Positions 6,358 through 13,462 of a DNA stretch of 16,847 nucleotides are shown one piece after another. The translations under genes and the position numbers were made by a program. Numbering within the stretch: position 1 is the stretch's first letter; each line of letters starts with the position of its first letter. Below the pieces are notes generated by a model. The model was not told the DNA's origin and searched no databases. It worked only from the letters and a program-made list of their open reading frames with translations. The DNA comes from Lutacidiplasma sp049802875 (lineage in GTDB: Archaea; Thermoplasmatota; Thermoplasmata; Lutacidiplasmatales; UBA184), in the NCBI GenBank assembly GCA_049802875.1, contig JBARNH010000050.1:1-16847 (forward strand). Direction: 5' to 3'.

Positions 6358-7836
6358 CTACGCCTTTCGCTTCGGGGCCCCGAGGTTGACGAGGATGTTC
6401 TTCCGCCGCGTGAACGGTTCGAGCGCGCGAACGCCCTGTTCGAAACCGAGGCCGCTCCCCTTCACTCCCGCGAACGGGGACTGCGGGAACGTCATCGGCG
6501 CCTCGTTCACGACCACCATTCCCGCTTCGATACGCCGCGCGACCGAGTGCGCCGTGCCCAGGTCCCGAGTCCAGAGGGCGGCCAAGAGCCCATACGGCGT
6601 GTCGTTGGCGGCCCGTACCGCCGCGTCGAGGTCGGTGAACGACGAGACCGAGAGGACCGGTCCGAAGATCTCCTCCCGGGCGGCGCGCGATGACTCGGGG
6701 ACGTCGGCGAGGATCGTCGGGCGTACGAAGTTTCCCGCCTCCAAACGGCCGCCGGTCACCTTCGAGCCGCCGGTCACGACCGTCCCTCCCTTCGACCGAG
6801 CGTCCTCGACGTATCCGAGCACACGGTCCGCGTGCTCCTTCGATACGAGCGGTCCCATCTCGACCCCGTCCTCCACTCCGGGACCCAGCTTCAGCCCCTC
6901 GGCGATCACGCGCACGCGTTCCACGAGCGGGTCCCGGAGGCGCTCGTGAACGATCAGACGGGATGCGGCCCAGCACATCTGGCCCGCGTTCCCAAAGATC
7001 CCGTAGCCGATCGCCTTCGCTACCCGTTCGACATCCGCGTCCTCGAACACGACCACCGGACCCTTCCCCCCCAGTTCCAGCGTCGCCGGAACGAGGCGAC
7101 GGGCCGCGAGCTCGGCGATCCGCTGACCGATCTCGCTGCTCCCGGTGAAGGTCACCGAACGGCACCGGGGGTCGTCGACCAATGCTTCCCCGATCTCGGC
7201 GCCGCTTCCGATCACGACGTTCAGGATGCCGTCCGGGAAGCCCGCCTCCTTCGCCAGACGAGCGAACGCGATCGCCGTGAGCGGGGTGAGGCTCGCCGGT
7301 TTCAGGACAGCCGCGTTCCCGGCGGCGAGCGCCGGGGCGAGCGAACGGACGGCGAGCAACAACGGGTAGTTCCAGGGAGCGATGTGCACGGTCACGCCGA
7401 GCGGTTCGCGGAGCGTGTAGTCGAACCGGGGGCCCGGAACGGGGATCGTCTCGCCCTCGACCTTGTCGGCGAGGCCGGCGAAATACTCCAGGGTGCGGAC
7501 GACGTACCCCACGTCACCGCGCGATTCCCGGAGCGGTTTGCCCATGTTGACCGTTTCCAACCGGGCGAGCGCCTCCGACTGACTCTCGACCAGCGCGGCA
7601 AGCTTCTGGAGCGCGCGCGCCCGTCGAGCGCCGTCGTCCGTAGCCCAATTCGATTCTCGGAACGCGCGGTCGGCCGCCTCCATCGCCGCGTGGGCGTCGT
7701 CTCGGGAGGCGATGGCGGTGCTCGCGACCGGAGTATTGGTCGCGGGGTCGGTGAGGGTATGTCGTTCCCCGCGCGTACCGGGGACCTCGCGACCGCCGAT
7801 GAACAGCTCGAAAGTGGACCCCGACGAACTCTCCAT
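6358..7836 (-). CDS. NAD(P)-dependent aldehyde dehydrogenase
   Basis: This enzyme oxidises an aldehyde to a carboxylate through a cysteine thioester. With ATG at 7836 the protein is 492 residues, the usual ALDH length. Key sites are present: PWN at 154-156, cofactor lysine K179 (LKPAS), the nucleotide-binding FTGSSEIG at 230-237, the general base E254 in ELGGK, nucleophile C288 in FGNAGQMCWAASR, and EEIFGPV later. The sequence is of the broad betaine-aldehyde/succinate-semialdehyde group, so the substrate cannot be assigned. ATG 7836 is preferred to the in-frame GTG at 7866 because GAGGAG lies just upstream (7840-7845) and the ALDH N-terminus begins soon after. It follows the glycosyltransferase gene by 30 bases and is probably co-transcribed with it, which hints at a lipid or carotenoid aldehyde as substrate (inference). 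Confidence 0.93.
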   Translation of the reverse strand: MESSSGSTFELFIGGREVPGTRGERHTLTDPATNTPVASTAIASRDDAHAAMEAADRAFRESNWATDDGARRARALQKLAALVESQSEALARLETVNMGKPLRESRGDVGYVVRTLEYFAGLADKVEGETIPVPGPRFDYTLREPLGVTVHIAPWNYPLLLAVRSLAPALAAGNAAVLKPASLTPLTAIAFARLAKEAGFPDGILNVVIGSGAEIGEALVDDPRCRSVTFTGSSEIGQRIAELAARRLVPATLELGGKGPVVVFEDADVERVAKAIGYGIFGNAGQMCWAASRLIVHERLRDPLVERVRVIAEGLKLGPGVEDGVEMGPLVSKEHADRVLGYVEDARSKGGTVVTGGSKVTGGRLEAGNFVRPTILADVPESSRAAREEIFGPVLSVSSFTDLDAAVRAANDTPYGLLAALWTRDLGTAHSVARRIEAGMVVVNEAPMTFPQSPFAGVKGSGLGFEQGVRALEPFTRRKNILVNLGAPKRKA

Positions 7837-7839
7837 GGT

Positions 7840-7845
7840 CTCCTC
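7840..7845 (-). promoter_or_regulatory. Shine-Dalgarno site deciding the aldehyde dehydrogenase start
   Basis: GAGGAG on the minus strand ends three bases before ATG 7836. The spacing is short but workable. It supports the internal ATG over the upstream GTG at 7866 and fits translation of a downstream gene in a glycosyltransferase-ALDH operon. Confidence 0.4.
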
Positions 7846-7866
7846 GCTTCGAGTGCAGCGGACCAC

Positions 7867-9027
7867 TTAGCAGTTCGGTGGGGGCACGCCGTCGAGGGGA
7901 TACGAGCGTCCTTTCCACGCGATCGGTCGACGACGAATCCCGCGAACGAGCGAGGTGGCGACCAGCGCCACGTACCACCCGATGCCGAGGGGATAGAGGA
8001 GGCCGTAGACCGCGGGCGCACCCACCGCGTGAGCGAACGCGACGTGTTTCCCGAACAACGCCACATAGAGCAGCACTCCGAGTCCGGCGAGCAGCGCATT
8101 GCCGGTCAGGAGTCCCAACGGGAGGACTCCGAGCGGCAGCAGGAACATTCCGATCATTTCAGCGAGGAGGCGAACCTGCCGCGCCGCCGAGAAGTCCAGC
8201 CCGTGGACATTCTTCAGCAGCCCCTCGAACATCTCGTGACGGTCGCGGTACATCCGGGTCCGCCCGAGCGATGGGGTCCAGGCAAACCGAAGGCGCAGGC
8301 CGGCCTCCCGATATCGTCGGGCGATCGCGACGTCCTCCAACACCCTTCCCCGGACCGCCGCGTGTCCCCCCTGCGCCTCGTACGTGGCTCGGCGAGTGAG
8401 CCAGAACTGGCCGTTCGCCATCGCCGTCTTCGAACCGGGCCGGTCCATGTGGCTGGGACGGAAGTACGTCAGGATCCGTGCGATGAACAACGGCATCACG
8501 AGCCGCTCCCAGAACCCGACCATCTCCACCTGAAGCCCGAGGGTCGCCAGGTCCGCGTGCTCACGCTCCGCCCACGCGAGGGTCGTTCGAACCGCCGCGG
8601 GGTGGAGTCGCACGTCCGCGTCGACGAAGAGGAGCCACGGACCGTCCGTGGCGCCCGCGCCGGTCCAGCACCCCCAGTTCTTCCCCACCCACCCCGGGGG
8701 AAGCGGGGGTTCCGTGACCCCGCGAACGCGGGGCGCCCGGGCGTCGATCACGGCCCGAGTTCCGTCGGTCGACCCGCCGTCCACCACCACGATCTCCAGG
8801 TCGGGGTAATCTTGCGCCATCAGAGCGTCGAGCGTCGGCCCGAGGTCGGCCTCTTCGTTCCGCGCCGCGACCACCACGCTGACCCGGCGCCCTGCGGGGT
8901 TCACGGGATTCGGAGGATCGGGACCGAATCGGGTCAGCTGGTAGGCGAAGAGGATTGCCGCACCCTGGTAGAGGAGCACGACCAACCCACCAAGGACCAC
9001 CAGCAGAGTGATCCAGAGGGGCAACAT
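7867..9027 (-). CDS. Membrane-anchored family 2 glycosyltransferase, CrtQ/HpnB-like
   Basis: This is a GT-A fold transferase with membrane segments, 386 residues. A hydrophobic N-terminal span (about 4-28) is followed by the GT2 domain: VSVVVAARNEEADLG, the sugar-nucleotide site VVDGGSTDGT (81-90), the metal site FVDADV with D136-x-D138, and the catalytic ED pair at 231-232 (VLEDVAIARRYREAG). Three or so further spans lie at about 285-360, and the protein ends near WKGRSYPLDG. The PPGWVGKNW...FVDADV pattern, the GGH element and the WKGRxY ending resemble 4,4'-diaponeurosporenoate glycosyltransferase (CrtQ) and hopanoid-associated HpnB-like proteins. The acceptor is therefore more likely a membrane isoprenoid than a polysaccharide. 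ATG 9027 lies about 25 bases from the A/T box at 9049-9056, implying a leaderless message. ALDH follows 30 bases downstream. Confidence 0.88.
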   Translation of the reverse strand: MLPLWITLLVVLGGLVVLLYQGAAILFAYQLTRFGPDPPNPVNPAGRRVSVVVAARNEEADLGPTLDALMAQDYPDLEIVVVDGGSTDGTRAVIDARAPRVRGVTEPPLPPGWVGKNWGCWTGAGATDGPWLLFVDADVRLHPAAVRTTLAWAEREHADLATLGLQVEMVGFWERLVMPLFIARILTYFRPSHMDRPGSKTAMANGQFWLTRRATYEAQGGHAAVRGRVLEDVAIARRYREAGLRLRFAWTPSLGRTRMYRDRHEMFEGLLKNVHGLDFSAARQVRLLAEMIGMFLLPLGVLPLGLLTGNALLAGLGVLLYVALFGKHVAFAHAVGAPAVYGLLYPLGIGWYVALVATSLVRGIRRRPIAWKGRSYPLDGVPPPNC

Positions 9028-9048
9028 CCCTCGCGCGTAGACGGTGGC

Positions 9049-9056
9049 TAATAAAG
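9049..9056. promoter_or_regulatory. TATA-like box apparently shared by the glycosyltransferase and hef genes
   Basis: TAATAAAG within GGCTAATAAAGC is the only A/T-rich run in the 62-base divergent gap. It is centred about 25 bases from the glycosyltransferase ATG (9027, minus strand) and about 38 bases from the hef ATG (9090, plus strand). Either direction would therefore give a leaderless or short-leader transcript. Confidence 0.5.
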
Positions 9057-9089
9057 CTCCGCCCGCTGGCGACCCCGAGCTGTTCTGTC

Positions 9090-10691
9090 ATGGGGACCGT
9101 CGAGCACCCGCGGGTCCGACCGGGGGTCCTCGAAGACCGGCTGTATCAGGAACGGATCGCGGAGACCGCCGTCGCCCACAACACCCTCGCGGTGCTCCCC
9201 ACGGGGCTGGGCAAGACCGCGATCGCGCTCCGCGTCATCGCGGAGTTCCTCCTTCGCCAACCGACGAAGTCGATCCTGTTCTTCGCGCCGACCCGCCCGT
9301 TGGTCGTCCAGCATGCCCGGAGCGTGGCGGCTTCGCTGTTCGCCCCGGAGCCCCTCACCCTCACGGGCGCGATACCTCCCGACCGGCGAGCCGACCTCCT
9401 CCGCCCTCCCCAGGTCGTGGTCGCGACCCCCCAGGTCGTAGCGAACGACCTCCTCGAAGGGGGCTTCCCGCTCGACACGTTCTCACTCCTCGTCTTTGAC
9501 GAGGCGCATCGCGCGGTCGGGGTTTACCCGTACGTCACCCTGGGCCGAGCGAACCGGGACGGCCCCAACGCCCGAGTCCTCGCGATGACCGCCTCTCCGG
9601 GCGGCAGCCTCACCCGGATCCGGGAGGTCTGGAGTCATCTCGGCATCGAGCGATTCGAGTATCGAACCGATCGCTCCCCCGACGTCGTTCCGTACGTGCA
9701 TGGGATCGGCGTCGAGACGATCACGGTGTCGATGCCGGTCGAAGTCCAGGACCTCGCCATCCGGCTGCGGTCGGCCGTGCAACGACCGGTCGATGTGCTC
9801 CGACAGCTGGGCTACATATCCGGAAACGACGCCGGACGACGTACGCTGCTCGACATCGGCGCCGGCCTCCACCGCGCGATCGCCGAGGAACGAGGGTCCG
9901 GCACGTCGACCCCCAACCTCTGGAAAGCCGTCACCGCCCAGGCCACCGCGATGAAGACCCTGCACGCCCTCGAATTGATCGAGAGCCAGGGGGTCGACTC
10001 GCTGCGCGAGTTCCTCGCTCGTCAGACCCCTCCCGAAGGGAAACGGATGACGCCCGCTCAGCGGGCCTTTCTCGCCGACCCGGACGTCGTCGAGGTCCAG
10101 CGACGACTCGACCGGCTCACCCTGGAACACCCGAAGATCGCCCGAACCGTCGAGATCGTCGCCGAGGAGCTGCGGAAGAATCCGGCGGCCCGGGTCATCG
10201 TCTTCGGCCAGTACCGCGATACCGTCGACCGGCTGGTCGGCGAACTCGAGAAACTCGGGGACGCCGCGGTCCGCCCGGCCCGGTTCGTCGGTCAGGCGAC
10301 CCACGGAAACGACGTCGGCCTCTCTCAGAAGGAACAGGTTGGGATCCTGGACGCGTTTCGCTCGGGGGCCGTGAATTGCCTCGTGGCGACCTCCGTCGCC
10401 GAGGAGGGGCTCGACATTCCGGCAACGGACCTCGTAGTGTTCTACGAGCCGGTTCCCGACGTGATCCGAACGATTCAACGCCGAGGTCGCACGGGCCGGG
10501 CGCGCACGGGTCGTGTGCTGGTGCTGGTGGCGGAAGGTACCCGCGACGTGGGGATGAACCGGGGCGCTTCCGGGCGCGAGCGCCGGATGCACGATATGCT
10601 CGAACGGGTCCAGGCGGACGCCGAGGCGGGGCGCGGTCTCGCTCCCCCGCGACCGAAGACCGTGCAGACGACGCTGTTCCGACCGACCTAG
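9090..10691 (+). CDS. hef: Hef-type superfamily 2 DNA helicase (FANCM/Mph1 family) without nuclease domain
   Basis: Hef is the archaeal FANCM/Mph1 relative that remodels stalled replication forks. The 533-residue product has the full helicase: a Q-like region (DRLYQERIAETA), Walker A PTGLGKT at 37-43, FFAPTRPLV (motif Ia), DEAH at 137-140, TASP at 167-170, and the second RecA domain with FGQYRDT, VATSVAEEGLDIP and motif VI QRRGRTGR at 463-470. Residues about 215-350 between the RecA domains are helical and fit the Hef thumb-like insert. Euryarchaeal Hef usually continues into an ERCC4-type nuclease and HhH region of about 200-250 residues. Here the protein stops soon after the helicase, with a short tail ending QTTLFRPT, a degenerate PCNA-binding-like motif. 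Nothing downstream resembles a frameshifted nuclease, because dut begins there on the other strand. Its TAG stop overlaps that of dut. Confidence 0.9.
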   Translation: MGTVEHPRVRPGVLEDRLYQERIAETAVAHNTLAVLPTGLGKTAIALRVIAEFLLRQPTKSILFFAPTRPLVVQHARSVAASLFAPEPLTLTGAIPPDRRADLLRPPQVVVATPQVVANDLLEGGFPLDTFSLLVFDEAHRAVGVYPYVTLGRANRDGPNARVLAMTASPGGSLTRIREVWSHLGIERFEYRTDRSPDVVPYVHGIGVETITVSMPVEVQDLAIRLRSAVQRPVDVLRQLGYISGNDAGRRTLLDIGAGLHRAIAEERGSGTSTPNLWKAVTAQATAMKTLHALELIESQGVDSLREFLARQTPPEGKRMTPAQRAFLADPDVVEVQRRLDRLTLEHPKIARTVEIVAEELRKNPAARVIVFGQYRDTVDRLVGELEKLGDAAVRPARFVGQATHGNDVGLSQKEQVGILDAFRSGAVNCLVATSVAEEGLDIPATDLVVFYEPVPDVIRTIQRRGRTGRARTGRVLVLVAEGTRDVGMNRGASGRERRMHDMLERVQADAEAGRGLAPPRPKTVQTTLFRPT

Positions 10692-11131
10692 CGGCCGGTG
10701 CTGCCGAATCCGCCCGTCCGGCTCGCGACGGCTCCGACCTTGCCGGTACGGAACCGCGCCGGCAGGTCCTCCACGAGTCGCACTTGTCCGATCCGGTCCC
10801 CGGGCTCGACCCGGTACGTGCCGTCGAAGAGGTAGGTCAGCGGCACTCGAACTTCGCCCGAGTAATCCCGGTCGATCGTCCCGGGCGCATTGACCATCAG
10901 CACGCCCCGGGAACTGAGCCCGCTCCGGGGTCGAACTTCGAGGAACGTGCCCGGGGGACATCGGACCCGGACTCCCGTCCCCACGAGGGTCACCTTTCCT
11001 CGGACCAACTCGACCGCTTCCGCCGCCGCGAGGTCGAAGCAGGCCGACCCCTCTGTGGCTCGCGTTGGAGGGGAACCGCCGCCGTTCTCCGCGACGCGTT
11101 CCATCACCACCGTGCGGACTCGAGGAGCCAT
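10688..11131 (-). CDS. dut: Deoxyuridine 5'-triphosphate nucleotidohydrolase (dUTPase)
   Basis: This enzyme hydrolyses dUTP to dUMP and pyrophosphate, keeping uracil out of DNA and supplying dUMP for dTMP synthesis. All five trimeric-dUTPase motifs are in order in the 147 residues: motif 1 EGSACFDL (27-34), motif 2 PRSGLSSRG with R69-S70-G71, motif 3 GTIDRDYSGE (84-93) carrying the catalytic Asp D87 and the uracil-stacking Tyr Y90, motif 4 GDRIGQ (111-116), and motif 5 SRTGGFGSTG (137-146) that closes over the substrate. The short YxxL-free dCTP-deaminase features are absent, so dUTPase is preferred over Dcd. ATG 11131 is about 26 bases from a TATA-like box overlapping the upstream gene's stop. 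Convergence with hef places two genome-maintenance genes tail to tail. Confidence 0.94.
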   Translation of the reverse strand: MAPRVRTVVMERVAENGGGSPPTRATEGSACFDLAAAEAVELVRGKVTLVGTGVRVRCPPGTFLEVRPRSGLSSRGVLMVNAPGTIDRDYSGEVRVPLTYLFDGTYRVEPGDRIGQVRLVEDLPARFRTGKVGAVASRTGGFGSTGR

Positions 11132-11152
11132 GGTTCTCGGGAGCCGGGGATT

Positions 11153-11161
11153 CTCTTTACG
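11153..11161 (-). promoter_or_regulatory. TATA-like box of dut, overlapping the upstream gene's stop codon
   Basis: On the minus strand the sequence is CGTAAAGAG, centred about 26 bases before the dut ATG at 11131. It includes the TAA stop (11157-11159) of the preceding HTH gene. dut may therefore be read both from this box and by read-through. Confidence 0.4.
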
Positions 11162-11921
11162 ATTCCCGGGGGGACGTCGACGTTCCCCCGAGATCCTCGG
11201 GAACTGCGCCTTCCGAGGTGAGCCACCGAGCGACGAGTCGACCCTCGGCCCGGCGGAGGACCTTGCCGAGCCCCGGTGGGCTGCGCCCGGTCTGACGAGC
11301 GAGACGGCTCAATGTGATCCGTCGAGGGACCGTGAAGTACCCCAGGACCCAGGCACGGGTGAGCAACTTCGCCTGGAGTGGGGTCAGCACGGGGGGGGCC
11401 GCGCCGTCGACGAACGGATGCCCCGAGGCGCGGAGGATCTTGTAGGGGAACTCCTCGCGGTCGAGACGTTTCAGTACCCTTCGCAGCGCCCGCTCCTCGC
11501 CACGAAACGACGCGACGACCTTCTCCGCATTCAGACGGAACGGCGCGGTCGGAGAGATCTCTCCGCCGGCCAGCGAAAGCAGCCGTCGGAGTCGCTCGGG
11601 GTTTCGTTGCCGCACCAGCAGGATGTAGTCCCGAGTTCGGGGCCGTCGCTCCACCAGCTCGAAGCTCTCGAGTCCGTAGAGGGACCGGATCCTCCGCGAC
11701 TCGCGCTCCAGCTCGCTCGCCGTTCGGAGCGGTCCTCGTCGCCGCACCCGGAGCAGCTGAAGTCGCCATCCCTGTTCGAGCCGCAGCGTCTCCAGCAGCT
11801 CGATCTCCTCGTACTTCGTGAAGAGTCCGGCAGGGAGGACCCCCAGCAGCGCGAGGTCGTCCGACCGGAACTCGAGGGTCACGGATTGCATCGGCGAACC
11901 GCGCGGAGGAAAGGTTCCCAT
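11157..11921 (-). CDS. Bacterio-opsin activator-type HTH transcriptional regulator
   Basis: This is a probable DNA-binding regulator. The C-terminal region at about 179-232 (VLTPLQAKLLTRAWVLGYF...) has the HTH_10 pattern of Bat-like archaeal regulators: 'LT..Q...L..A...GYf..PR...l..LA...g.S......LRrae..l'. The ~175 residues before it form an alpha/beta region without a motif I can name, and lack the PAS/GAF signatures of full Bat, so any ligand is unknown. The tail after 232 is Ser/Thr/Gly-rich. The start is uncertain: ATG 11921 gives 254 residues and lies about 34 bases from the A/T box at 11951-11960, while ATG 11891 (244 residues) starts right at the first strand MQSVTLEF. The gene is divergent from ubiD-ubiA and 25 bases upstream of dut. 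The quinone pair is the obvious candidate target, but this is inference. Confidence 0.83.
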   Translation of the reverse strand: MGTFPPRGSPMQSVTLEFRSDDLALLGVLPAGLFTKYEEIELLETLRLEQGWRLQLLRVRRRGPLRTASELERESRRIRSLYGLESFELVERRPRTRDYILLVRQRNPERLRRLLSLAGGEISPTAPFRLNAEKVVASFRGEERALRRVLKRLDREEFPYKILRASGHPFVDGAAPPVLTPLQAKLLTRAWVLGYFTVPRRITLSRLARQTGRSPPGLGKVLRRAEGRLVARWLTSEGAVPEDLGGTSTSPRES

Positions 11922-11950
11922 ATGAACCCGGGCTCCGGGGTCTCGGTCGG

Positions 11951-11960
11951 TTAAATAAGC
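11951..11960. promoter_or_regulatory. TATA-like box between the HTH regulator and ubiD
   Basis: TTAAATAAGC is the only strong A/T run in the 59-base divergent gap. Its centre is about 26 bases before the ubiD GTG at 11981, the ideal leaderless spacing. Read the other way (GCTTATTTAA) it is about 34 bases before ATG 11921 of the HTH gene. It probably serves ubiD and may serve both. Confidence 0.55.
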
Positions 11961-11980
11961 CGTGCGACTCGCCCGCCGCC

Positions 11981-13462
11981 GTGACGTTCCGGAACCTCGG
12001 GGAGTTCCTGAGTCGCCTCGAGGCGGCCGGCGATCTCGCCCGCGTCACCCGGCCGGTCTCTCGCGACCTCGAGATCACGGAGGTCACGCAACGGGCGCTC
12101 CGAGCGGACGGACCGGCCCTCCTCTTTGAGAACGTCCCGGGCGCGACGATGCCCGTCGTGACCAACCTCCTCGGTTCCCCCCGCCGTATCGCGCTCGCCC
12201 TCGACGCCGCGAACGTCGACGCGGTCGCGGAACGCGTGGGACGCCTGGTCCACCTTCGCCCGCCCGCGGGGATCCTCGGGGCGGTCCGCGACCTCTCGGG
12301 TACGATCGATGCGCTCTCCACCCTGCGGTCGCTCGCACCGAAACGGGTCCGGTCGGGTCCGTGTCAGGAGGTCGAGGAGCCGTCCGTAGATCTCGACCGC
12401 CTCCCGATCCTGAAGTGCTGGCCGAACGACGGAGGTCGGACGGTCACGTTCCCCGTCGTGATCACGTGCGACCCCGATACCCAGGAGCCGCACACGGGTA
12501 TCTACCGGCTCCAGCAGTACGGACCCGACACGCTCGGAATGCACTTTCAGGTGCACCGGATCGGGGCGAGCAACTATCGCAAGTGGGCCGCCCGGGGAGA
12601 GAAGATGCCCGTCGCCGCAGTGATCGGCATCGACCCCGCGACCGTCCTTTCTGGGCTCTCCCCCGTCCCCGAGGGGATCTCCAACTTCGTCTTCGCGAGC
12701 TTCCTTCGGTCGGAACCGCTCGAACTCGTCCCGGCTCGATCGGTCGACCTCGAGGTCCCCGCCCAGGCAGAGCTCGTCCTCGAAGGATACGTCGACCCGA
12801 CGGAGCGGCACCTCGAGGGCCCGTTCGGGGACCACACCGGCTACTACTCCGCGCCCGAACCGTTCCCGGTCTTCCACGTTACGCGCATCACCCATCGGGA
12901 GCGGCCCGTGTACCTCACCACCGTGACCGGTAAGCCGCCGACCGAGGACGCGATCCTCGGGAAAGCGGTCGAGCGCATCTTCCTCCCCGTGATCCGGCTC
13001 GTCCTCCCCGAGGTCGTCGACATGAACCTGCCGGTGCCGGGCCTGTTCATCAACGTCGGCGTCGTCTCGATCCGCAAATCGTATCCGGACCACCCGCGGA
13101 AGGTGATGCACGCCCTCTGGGGCCTCGGGCAGATGATGTTCGTACGATACCTGATCGTGGTGGACGACGACGTCAACGTCCATGACCTGTCCGAAGTACT
13201 CTACCGCGTCGGTCTCCAGGCGGACCCGGCGTGCGACCTCGAGCTCTCCCGGGGTCCGGTCGACCAACTCTCGATCTCCAACCCGGTGCCGAACGTCGGC
13301 GGTAAGGTCGGGATCGATGCGACCCGAAAGCGCCCGGAGGACGGGTTCCCGCGCCCGTGGCCGGAGGAGATCCGTTCCGACCCGGAGGCGCTCCGCGCGG
13401 CCGAACAGGTGATCCGGGAGGACCCGGCCCTCGCCCGGCTCCTCGGCCGGTCGGGTCAGTGA
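11981..13462 (+). CDS. ubiD: UbiD-family prenylated-FMN decarboxylase (probable menaquinone-pathway type)
   Basis: UbiD enzymes remove a carboxylate from aromatic or unsaturated acids using prenylated FMN. The 493 residues match full-length UbiD (about 485-500). Visible features are GIYRLQQY with R176 at the position of the catalytic Arg, the LGMHFQVHR segment, and LEGPFGDHTGYY (278-289), in which E279 and D284 keep the five-residue spacing of the catalytic acids. The start is GTG 11981, exactly one leaderless spacing from the TATA-like box, and the sequence begins at the conserved FRNLGEFLSRLE. It overlaps ubiA by four bases (GTGA), so the two are coupled. A UbiD-UbiA pair is typical of menaquinone synthesis by the futalosine route (MqnL/MqnP roles). 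The archaeal anhydromevalonate-phosphate decarboxylase is another UbiD-family possibility, made less likely by the ubiA neighbour. The flavin prenyltransferase UbiX is not in the window. Confidence 0.92.
   Translation: MTFRNLGEFLSRLEAAGDLARVTRPVSRDLEITEVTQRALRADGPALLFENVPGATMPVVTNLLGSPRRIALALDAANVDAVAERVGRLVHLRPPAGILGAVRDLSGTIDALSTLRSLAPKRVRSGPCQEVEEPSVDLDRLPILKCWPNDGGRTVTFPVVITCDPDTQEPHTGIYRLQQYGPDTLGMHFQVHRIGASNYRKWAARGEKMPVAAVIGIDPATVLSGLSPVPEGISNFVFASFLRSEPLELVPARSVDLEVPAQAELVLEGYVDPTERHLEGPFGDHTGYYSAPEPFPVFHVTRITHRERPVYLTTVTGKPPTEDAILGKAVERIFLPVIRLVLPEVVDMNLPVPGLFINVGVVSIRKSYPDHPRKVMHALWGLGQMMFVRYLIVVDDDVNVHDLSEVLYRVGLQADPACDLELSRGPVDQLSISNPVPNVGGKVGIDATRKRPEDGFPRPWPEEIRSDPEALRAAEQVIREDPALARLLGRSGQ

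Noticed and set aside
9483..10961. 492-residue minus-strand open frame opposite hef and dut
   Set aside because: It spans two well-supported genes and has no recognisable domain.
13357..13458. N-terminal extension of ubiA to ATG 13357
   Set aside because: It overlaps the coding end of ubiD in another frame, is Gly/Pro/Arg-rich, and is not part of the membrane fold.
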